A DNA stretch of 64,000 bases from Symbiodinium natans (lineage: Eukaryota > Sar > Dinophyceae > Suessiales > Symbiodiniaceae). Numbering within the stretch: position 1 is the first letter of the stretch; each line of letters begins with the position of its first letter. Positions 1 to 8,800 of the stretch are shown one piece after another. Both the position numbers and the translations under genes were made by a program. The stretch is taken from NCBI GenBank assembly GCA_905221605.1, contig CAJNDS010002065.1, positions 628,501 through 692,500 on the forward strand, in the 5' to 3' direction. A model generated the notes under the pieces. It made no database searches and was not told the origin of the DNA. It worked only from the letters and a program-made list of their open reading frames with translations.

Positions 1-621
1 CTCTTGGGTCTAGCTCAAGGGGGTTTCGGGTTCTTAGGGTTTTGGGGCCCAGATTCTCCAGGTTTTAAGGATTAGGGGGGTTGGGTCTTACGGCTTCTAA
101 GGTGTTTAGGGTTTAGCGTTTCGACTTTATAAGGGCTTGCTCTTCCGGTGTTCAAAGGAGCTCATAGCACAAGCTGGCTTTGAGCTCATCATTGTCGATC
201 ACGAGACCCTTGGCTTACTCTCCAAAAAAGCTTTCAACCCTATAGACCCGAAACTTAGGGTGTGTAGCTAGCAGTCCGTGATAGGGATCCCGACTATGGC
301 CTGTTAGTGTACGGGGGGAAGCATCCCCCTAAACCCTGTAAACGCCTAAGCCCAGGTTTCGCAGCCTTGGCGGGTCGTTGTGTGTGTGTTCTCCCGACGC
401 CTCCCCAGCACCCCCATAGGGTTCCTCTTAGAGAAGCTTCTCTCAGCAGGTGCCTTCACAAATGTGCTGCTGCTTCCTAAGACCCAAGCCCCGGGTGTAC
501 TCATTATATGGGGGCTGCCGAAAGCAGGGTACGTACCTCAACGATGACACCCACGAGAGCCAAAACCGACGGATCAAAACGGCGCCGACATGCTAAACCC
601 CTCAACCTAAACCCAAAACGG

Positions 622-700
622 CCCTAAACCCTAAACCCTAAACCCTAAACCCCCTAAACCCTAAAGCCTAAACCCTAAACCCTAACCCTAAACCCCTCAA
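622..700 (-). repeat. CCCTAAA interstitial telomere-like array
   Basis: About ten mostly perfect CCCTAAA units with small variants (CCCCTAAA, CCTAAAG) between unique sequence. Confidence 0.85.
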
Positions 701-855
701 CCCGAGGCACACCAAAGAAACGGAGTTCCAAAAGTCCTAGACGCAGTCAAGAGGGGTGAGGTTTCAGAGGTTGCCCGCTCAGCTCTTTCATATAGAGCCG
801 CAGCTATTGGCGCCTACCTGCATTCAGCAATAACTTGCAATAACTATCGTGCTCC

Positions 856-967
856 TACTTGAAGGTTCATGGGTAGCTCGAAGTAGGGTGAGAAGTAGGG
901 TAACTCTACTTACAAGCTATTTAGGGCACTTGTAATTCTACTGCTATCTACCCATAACCTCCAAGTA
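856..967. mobile_element. Fold-back (MITE-like) element, family 1
   Basis: About 112 bp with inverted arms. The left arm resembles TACTTGGAGGTTCATGGGTA and the right arm is its reverse complement, with AGTAGGG/CCTACTT sub-motifs inside. The same palindrome recurs at 4990, 32906 and 33282, with half copies at 30390 and 35276. No coding capacity. Confidence 0.7.
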
Positions 968-1868
968 CTTGTCACCTTCTAAAGCCTCCACACTAAACCC
1001 TTTCATGAGCCTCCGCAAAGGGAGCAGGGCCATTTCAGGTATTGTAGATGTTGTGCTGAAGTCGCATAGGGTTAGCCCGCCGTAGGTTAGAGGGAAGCCC
1101 CCCTGCCCCCTCCCTCAGCAGGGTGTAGGCTTTGGAGTTTAGGGTTTAGGGATGAGAGTTTCAGAGCTTAGGGTTTAGGCGGGGTTTGGGGTTTATAGGG
1201 TGTATGGGGCATAGAGCCCCCCAGGAACGGTCCTGGCGATTTCTTCTCGGCGGCCAACTTGGTCAGGCTCTCTTCTTGCTTTATTTTTTTTTCTGGGGGG
1301 GGGGGGGGGGGGGGGGGGAGGTTGCAGGGCCCTAAGCCCTCAACCCAAAACCCTGAACGATTAAACCCTAAACCACAAAACCCTCAACCCTTAAACCCTG
1401 AACTTTGAACCCAGGACCCTTGGACCGTAGAAGCCCTGAACCCAGGTACTAGCCAACAAACTTATGGGTTCGGGCATTGAACTTTCAAGGGGAATCAAGT
1501 GAGCGAAAAGAAACGGGCGCTAGCTTGCACGGACGTCTAGGAGTCTAGGACCCAGGACAGTTCTTGAGTTTCGTTCTGCCCCAGCGCTCCAGACCACAGA
1601 ACCACTTATCCCCGGTCCCGACAGGCCGAAACTCTTCGGGTAGCTACATGGTCCCTGAGAAATGGGCCCCGAAACCCGAGACTGTTTGCACCAGGACATG
1701 TGGTTTTAGCCCACGCAGGGAAGTCTTTCGCGCATTGAAAGGGTGTTTTTTTTTTTGGCGATTTGGGCCCTAAACCCTAAACCCTAAACCCTAAACCCTA
1801 AACCCTAAAGGAGCCACTACCCTGGGCACCCCCCAAACCCCGGCGACTGATTTGCAAAGGCATGCCAC

Positions 1869-2022
1869 ATACAGATTTATATAATACATATATGTATATA
1901 TGTAGATATGTAAAGATGTATGTATGTATGCACCATATATCTATCTATCTAAATAAATATATATATATATACACATACATACATATATATATATATATAT
2001 GTGTATGTATGTATGTATGTTA
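1869..2022. repeat. TA/TATG microsatellite
   Basis: Alternating TATA, TATG and ATCT tetranucleotide runs. A short open frame across it is pure repeat translation (Tyr/Ile/Cys rich). Confidence 0.85.
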
Positions 2023-2306
2023 TACCCGAAGCCCTGAACCCGACCTGGGGTTCCATGTAAGCACACAACCCCCCCCCCCCCCTCCCGCCAAAAATGAAAT
2101 AAATATAAAAGAAAAATAACAAAAATGTATCAAATTAGGGGCGGGGGGGGGGCGGGCAGGATGCCCAAAATAGGCGGCCAGGTTTTAGTGTTTGGGAGTC
2201 GCAGGTAACCCTTAAGAGCGTCAGACATACCTGGGAGGTCTTCGGTAGGCGCTGGTGCGCACTGCGTCCTGCGCCTGCCCTGTGCGGAGCACACTCAGGC
2301 GGCGGA

Positions 2307-2422
2307 TTAGGGTTTAGGGTGTAGGGTTTAGGGTTTAGGGTTTAGGGCTTAGGGTTTAGGGTTTAGGGTTTAGGGTTTAGGGCTTAGGGTTTAGGGTTTA
2401 GGGTTTAGGGTTTAGGGTTTCG
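2307..2422 (+). repeat. TTTAGGG interstitial array
   Basis: About sixteen TTTAGGG units with occasional CTTAGGG variants. Confidence 0.9.
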
Positions 2423-2517
2423 GGGATGCGGGTCGTGGGGTTCCGGGGTCTGGCTCAAGCGCCCGAAACCTTCCTCGTGTGTAGGTTCTGGTCATCAACG
2501 CCATTGCAAGATTCTTC

Positions 2518-2672
2518 GGGTTTAGGGTATAGGGTTTATAGGGTTTAGAGGGTTTATAGGGTTTAGAGGGTTTATAGGGTTTCGAGGGTTTATAGGCTTT
2601 ATAGGGTTTAGAGGGTTTAGAGGCTTTACCCTAAACCCTAAACCCTAAACCCTAAACCCTAAACCCTAAACC
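2518..2672. repeat. Head-to-head telomere-like array
   Basis: Degenerate TTTAGGG, TTTATAGGG and TTTAGAGGG units run to about 2626 and are followed directly by perfect CCCTAAA units, so the G-rich strand switches with almost no sequence between. This is the orientation expected at a fused pair of ends. Confidence 0.8.
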
Positions 2673-2772
2673 CATAAAGTAGGGTGGCCCATCATGTTAG
2701 TCAGGCCCAGCTTCCTAGGATGCTTGGGCCTGGAAGTCTACTATGTAGGAAGTACTTCAAGGCCAAAGCATT

Positions 2773-2858
2773 ACCCTAAACCCTAAACCCTAAACCCTAA
2801 ACCCTAATCCCCAAACCCTAAACCCTAAACCGTAAACCCTAAACCCTAAACCCTAACA
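2773..2858 (-). repeat. CCCTAAA interstitial array
   Basis: About twelve CCCTAAA units with a few point variants. Confidence 0.85.
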
Positions 2859-3496
2859 TTCTCCCTATAGATACATGTGCCCTTTGGGGGAAAGAACTCA
2901 AAATCATGGCCTGTATACTGGAGTTGGCCCATGTCCGGACCACTTTTCACAAAGCATCGGGATGCCTATGGAGTCCTTATGAACCGTATTAGACCCTAGA
3001 CCCAAAGCTCCCAAGCCACAAATCTTAAACTTCGCAGGTCTACCGTGCCTTGGAGGCTGGCGCAGAAGGTCGGGGGTGGGGGGAGGGGAGGGGGGGAGGG
3101 GTTAGGGTTTAGGGTTGAGGGTTCAGGATTTGCGGGGTTGGGTTTGGAGATAGGCGCTCAGTTTTTGAGCTAGTCCACCTCTTCCCCGACATGAAGCGAG
3201 CCACTCGCTATAGGGCCCAAGTTTATGCACGTGCTTGGGGGGGGGGGGGGGGGGGGCCTTATAATTATAAGCCTCTCCAAACCCACAGGGGGGGCACCCT
3301 TTCATTTCTAGGTTACTGTTGGGTCTAGCCCTAAACCTTAAACCCTAAACCCTAAACCCTAAACTTTCCCTAATCCCAAGGACCCCAAAAGATGACCCTG
3401 AATTAGAAAACTACCCAATTGGAGTAGGGAGCAGCCCAATGCAGTCTTGGCAGCTCAGGTAATCAGGTAGTTCATCCTCCAGAGGACCCTGAAACG

Positions 3497-3637
3497 CTCT
3501 AACCCTAAACCCGAAACCCTAAACCCTAAACCCTAAACCCTAAACCCTAAACCCTAAACCCTGAACCCTGAACCCTGAACCCTGAACCCTAAACCCTGAA
3601 CCCTGAACCCTGAACCTGAACCCTGAACCCTGCACCC
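3497..3637 (-). repeat. CCCTAAA/CCCTGAA array
   Basis: Perfect CCCTAAA units grade into CCCTGAA variants. The minus-strand open frame across it is repeat translation (GSGFRVQ-like) and is not a gene. Confidence 0.85.
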
Positions 3638-4989
3638 TACCCCTCAGAACTAGGATGCATAGAACATACCACCGAGAATGGGGGGAGGGCATCGGAGGAG
3701 GCATGTAAAGGTTGCAGGGACGAAGGGTGGCCACAGTTGTGTGGCTTGGTAGGGTTGAGGGCTGGGGGGTTAGGGTTGAGGGTTTAGGGGTTTAGGGTTT
3801 ATGGTTTAGGGTTTAGGGTTTAGGGTTTAGGAGGGTTGAGGATTTAGGGTCACGATGGGGCCCTGCTAAGCCGCCCAGGGGGGACCCTTGGTTTTAGCGA
3901 AACGTCAGCTGCCTTCGAGTATTCCGTCTCCCTGCCCATAGTCCATGTTTGGGGCTCATCGGGGCTCCCATATACTAGCTCGGCTTAGGCCCAAGTATAA
4001 ACCATATAGCCCTGAACCCTAAACCCTAAACCATAAAGGTAAGGGCTCGGGCTTGGGATAGAGCTAGGGCTAGCGCTTGGGCTGGGGCTCCTGGGCAAAG
4101 GGCTTAGGGCTAAGAGTGAAGGAAATACTACGGGCTAAGGGCTCAGGTCTACGTGCGAAGGGCTAGAGGCTAAGGGCTAAGGGTTAAGGGCAAGGAAGGA
4201 TTCAGGGTTTGGCCTTCTAGATTTAGGCGCGGGGCATGTCACATCTTTCGAGCTTCGAGCTTATCGGCTGTGTGCAGCCTGCTTGGGGGGGCAAAGAGCC
4301 GCAAAGGGCCCATGGTCAATTTCTGGGTATAGTGTTTAGGGTTTAGTGTTTCGGGTTTTAGGGCTTTAATTCGGGTAGCTAAGGATATGTGGCTTGGCGA
4401 GGCGACCGCTTCGAGTACTCACTATTCGCCAGCCGTCGCTTGCCTTGGCTCGCATGTTTGGTCACGGTGGCCGCCATCGCACACAGGCAGTACATGCATG
4501 CACACCTAGACTACACCCTAAACCCTAAACCGTAAACCCTAAACCCTAAACCCTAAAACCCTACACCACACACGTCGAGAGCAAGAATCCAAGCCAAACC
4601 TTTAATTTAAAGGAAACCTGCAGAGCCAAACCTTCAATCCAAGCATAATTCGACGTACCCCAAGCCCATACTCCCAAACCTTCCATACCCCTTACTTTCT
4701 TCTAACAGTATGGTCAAGGGGTGTGTTGACTATTTCTTGGATTCAACAAACCCTCCACCGGCTTGTGGCGCCTGTATGTCGTCTGTTTGTTTATGCAGGC
4801 TCCTTACACTTCGTCACGTGCCGCGCGTGGTGGTGCGACCCTCCAAACTGCACGCTTAGACCTCTGCAGCCCACCACGAAACTAAGCCCCGAAGCCTCAG
4901 CTCTTCCCTGGCGCCACTTCCTACATTTGTGGTTTTACGCTCTTGCAAGACTCGCTGCTCCATCCCACTTGCAATGCAAGCAAGACCCT

Positions 4990-5117
4990 TACTTGGAGGT
5001 TCATGGTACGAGTAACCCAACTATAACTGCACTTATAGCCCAATCCCTATTAGGGTACTGAAGGGGTTTGGAGGCTACACTTATAATGGGTTACTAGGTA
5101 CCCTGAACCTCCAAGTA
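4990..5117. mobile_element. Fold-back (MITE-like) element, family 1
   Basis: About 128 bp with inverted arms. It opens with TACTTGGAGGTTCATGGTA and closes with its reverse complement, CCTGAACCTCCAAGTA. Internal sequence differs from the other copies while the ends are conserved, as expected for a non-autonomous element. Confidence 0.7.
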
Positions 5118-5125
5118 CCCCAGCC

Positions 5126-5366
5126 AAACCCTAAACCCTAAGCCCTAAACCCTAAACCCTAAACCCTACAACCCTACAACCCTACAACCCTATAACCCTA
5201 TAACCCTATAACCCTATAACCCTACAACCCTATAACCCTATAACCCTATAACCCTATAACCCTATAACCCTATAACCCTATAACCCTATAACCCTATAAC
5301 CCTATAACCCTATAACCCTATAACCCTATAACCCTATAACCCTAAACCCTAAACCCTAAACCCTCA
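5126..5366 (-). repeat. CCCTAAA array with homogenised CCCTATAA core
   Basis: Canonical CCCTAAA units flank an 8-bp variant, CCCTATAA (with some CCCTACAA), repeated from about 5168 to 5340. Near-perfect homogeneity of the variant indicates local tandem amplification rather than telomerase addition of the canonical repeat. Confidence 0.9.
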
Positions 5367-5508
5367 GCCAGGCCTCCTGCTGCCGCAAGTCCAGAGCCGC
5401 GCCGAAGCCGAGGCTTTCGGTGCCTTGGTCCGGCGCGTGAGCCCCTGGGACTGAGGGTCTAGGGTTTAGGGTTTAGGGTTGAGGGTTGAGGGTTTAGGGT
5501 TGAGGGTT

Positions 5509-5513
5509 TAGGG
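5509..5513. other. Target-site duplication, left (TAGGG)
   Basis: The five bases TAGGG directly precede the 5' LTR and are repeated directly after the 3' LTR. They lie inside a TTTAGGG array, so the copia element integrated into an interstitial telomere-like repeat. Confidence 0.85.
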
Positions 5514-5742
5514 TGCGGAGCTGCAATTGGTATTGTAGAAAGGAGTTGGTATTGGAAGTTGAAGGGTCAATGAACCCGGTAATCTTTGGCTCAAGCCATG
5601 ACCAAAGCGGTCAAAGGTTTCGTAAAAAGTGTGCCCTTGGTTTGGGGTCTTGTTGTTCGGTTGTTGGTTGTTCCAGGGGTATTAAGGGCTTCTGTTGGGG
5701 TTGACTGTTTTGTTCCCTGTCCTCCTTCGGTTGCCCTCCGTA
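5514..5742 (+). repeat. 5' LTR
   Basis: A 229-bp direct repeat beginning TGCGGAG and ending CCTCCGTA, so it has a TG start but a TA rather than CA end. I see no difference from the 3' LTR. It contains TTTGGCTCAAG at 5585-5595, a match to the 3' end of the dinoflagellate spliced leader, preceded by CCGGTA. A short open frame across the LTR is incidental. Confidence 0.93.
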
Positions 5743-5757
5743 GGTTATGAGCCCAAG
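5743..5757 (+). promoter_or_regulatory. Primer binding site, half-tRNA(iMet) type
   Basis: GGTTATGAGCCCAAG abuts the 5' LTR. Its reverse complement reads CTTGGGCTCATAACC, which looks like the anticodon stem-loop of an initiator Met tRNA (CAT anticodon) and not like its 3' CCA end. Drosophila copia is known to prime from a 5' half of tRNA(iMet) cleaved in the anticodon loop, so the same mode is inferred here. Confidence 0.7.
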
Positions 5758-5804
5758 TTAGGCTTCCTGCGGAATTGGTAAAGATTTTTCGTTTGTTTAA
5801 CGCC

Positions 5805-8800
5805 ATGGACATGATGCGGCGTCGCTCTGAGCCTGGACTGTCGCCAACGGCCAATGAAGCCGAAGGAAATCGTGGTGATGGGGGTGAAGATCGACAACAA
5901 ATGGTACAAGCACTGACAGATGGTAGGGAGGTTGCAATGATACAACCAACGCCTCAGGTGGAAAACGAAGTGGTTCCGGTTCAAGCAGCAAATCCTTTCT
6001 GGAGCGAGCGGGCTCAAGAAGAAATGAGACTTAGGCAATCAAGGCCGGCAAGTCTTCCCGCGAGCGGAGGGGATAGGAGTGGTGAAGGTACGAGGAGACC
6101 GCCTTCGCTGCAAGATCTTTTGGGTCAGGAACCTGCACCTGTTGAGAGACCATCGTCAGGCTTAATGGGACAAATGGAACGAGGTACTATTGGTGGAGTG
6201 CAAGCCGACGAAGAACTCATTCCTGATGTTAGTGGTGAAGAGCAAACTGAAGATATGGCGGTGGTGAAGCGTGCGCTGAAAGAGTTGCTTGTGCAAACAA
6301 AGGAGCTGGGGAACAGGTTGCATCGGGTGGAGGAGAAAAGCTATACCTCTGCTGCATCTGGGTCAGCTTCAAGGGCACGGAGCTCTGGAGTGGTGGACGC
6401 AAACACGGCATATCCTCTAGGAATGACTCCAGAGAAGCAGTACCTGCCAGGACAAGTTTTCTACACGGATGGTATGGGTGGTTTTTGGACTGTGTTGCCT
6501 GATGGGACATGGCTGCCTATTGAGGGCTACGACCTGCCAAAGGGTTGTGATCTTCAATCCTTGCCTGGGTCCAGGAAGGGGGATGTTCAAGTGGAGGATG
6601 AAAAAGAAGTGCCAATGATGCATGTAGCTGAAGGGAAGAAACCCTCCAGATTGCCTCCATTGAATTACCCCACGGGAGGTCCTGCAAGTGGTGGATATGC
6701 AAGTGGACCACCTGGTTTAACACATGTTCCGATTACTTCCGTGCCGTCAGGTGTTGATGGTTCTGCCGCACCTGTGGGGAACCAGCCCGGTTTTGTTTCA
6801 GCTCGGGAAACTGCAACGCAAGAGAACTCAGCAGGATCGGGTGGATATACAATGGTGGATGATGTTCCGTATCGGTGGAAAATGGTCGCTGGGAAGTTGG
6901 AATTAGAAAAGGTTCCGCTCACAGCTGTTACGCCTGGTATAGGACATGGACTACCTCAAGGGCCTGGTGGAAGAGTCAGCTTACCTCCTGGAGCAGTGGT
7001 GCCACGCGGTATGCCAATCACTGGTGATAGTTCTGGAACCGAACGTCCGGAGGCTCTCGGGAAGCATGTGATGAGCCTTCCAACTTTGGCAGACTATACA
7101 CCAAGCAATCCGACGGCACTGGGTGATTGGATCGCAATGATCGAACCAATGTTGTCTTCGCTGACAGATACAGGAAGAGTGTGGTGGCAATGCGTCTACT
7201 CAAAGGCATATCAAGCGTATGCCAAATGGTTGAGTGTTTCTCCGCTGGAAAGGTTGGGCATCAAGGCTGAGCTAGAAGGGCTCAAAGTGGTTCAAACTGC
7301 GCATGTTTTGTTGGAGCAGAGAGCGGTGTCTTTGCTGCTACAGGCGATCCCGGAGAGATTGAAGACCGAGATCGTTTCCACTCGAATGTTGGGGTCGGTG
7401 ATGATATTTTACAAATTGCTGACGGTCTACCAACCAGGTGGAGCAAATGAGCGCAGCACAATGTTGAACTTCTTGGTGCAACCATCTTCAGCAACCTCGA
7501 TCTCAGAGGCTATTAAGGGAGTGCGACAATGGGCGCAATGGCGTTCCCGATTAAGGGAGCTGCGAGCATCCGAGCCGGACGCTACCTTGCTTATCAAGGG
7601 ATTGGATGCTTTATCATCCGCGTTGCTGGCAAAACACCCTACGGTGCATTTCAGAGTGGCATCCTTTCGGGAGAAATTGGGGGTGGACTACTCGCCGACC
7701 TCTGAAACTGCGACACAACTAGCTGAAATGTTACAGGCAGAGTTTGAACTGCTATTGCATAGTGCTGGTGAACAAGAGGTGAAGCAGGACTCGGACGCCA
7801 AGAAAAGGGCCAGGTTAAACAAGGCCCAAAAGGGAACTGGTGACGAGACAGAGGAGGGTGACAAAGGCAAAGGGAAAGGAAAAAGGTACAGTGGAGATGG
7901 TGAACGTCCTTTCTGTTGGATATATGGGAAGACCGATGCAGGTTGCAAGTTCGGATCCCGCTGCAAATTTCGCCATGACAAAGACTCGCTTGAGCGAGGA
8001 AGATGTTTTGAGTGTGGGGCCGTTGGCCATCTGCAGCCGCAATGTCCATATAAGGATGGTGCAAGTTCCAATGTGGACTCAAATCCTGAGAGGAGTAGAT
8101 CTAAAGGGAATTCTCCCAAAGGGGGAAAGGGCGGCAAAGGTGCGAAATGGGGAAATGCCAAAAAGGCAGAGGTAGCTGAAGGGGGAGATGAGACGGCTAA
8201 TGCGGGATTGGATAAAGGTTCTGCAAGTCCCTCATCACCATCAACACCCAATCAAGTCCTTGCTGAAGCGTTGGAAGTGCTGAAATCTATGAAGCTGTCA
8301 TCAGCGCAGTCAGCATCGAGCGGGGATCCCAGTGTTCGAATGTTATGTGGATCTGGATTGTTTCAGCAGGAAGGGAGAGTGGCGTTGGTGGATACAGCTG
8401 CTACGCATCTTGTGCGGACGCTTTTTCCATGGGAATGTTTACCCGACACTACTGTTATGGTGCAAAGCGCGCTTGGTGGTGTGGCAATGAGGATTACAGA
8501 GAAAGGGACGTTGATTAGGGAAGACAATGGGCCCCTGATTATCCCTCTCTGGTTGATTTTGGAGTTTGGGGCGAACCTCACTGTGATCAATGGGATGTGT
8601 CACGTGGGTGCAAAATCTTCGCTGGACCAGCTCTTGTGGTTTGAACATGGCTGTTTGGTTATGGATTACAAAACAGCTGAAAAAATGGTTTTGCATGCTG
8701 AAAGGCAGCGTGCGTCTTGGTCCCATTCTCAATGGAGGAATGGAAGGGCGGACTGTGGAGTCGGTTCGTCGGATGCCACGTTGTTGCCGAAGCAGGGAGA

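Larger units (their letters stand above)
1..5508. other. Telomere-repeat mosaic, left flank, no gene seen
   Basis: Short unique fragments of roughly 50-400 bp alternate with arrays of TTTAGGG or CCCTAAA and degenerate variants, with no consistent orientation. Long G tracts (for example 1297-1319 and 3238-3256) and a TA/TATG microsatellite (about 1869-2022) are embedded. Open frames here are short, lack recognisable domains and run through repeats, so I call no gene. The pattern is interstitial rather than a chromosome end because both strand orientations are interleaved. Confidence 0.8.

Noticed and set aside
4723-5061. 112-codon plus frame
   Set aside because: Runs through a family-1 fold-back element and shows no domain or conserved pattern.
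5775-5804. Polyprotein start at 5775
   Set aside because: The codon there is TTG. The first ATG in frame is 5805, in good context; eukaryotic initiation at TTG is not supported.
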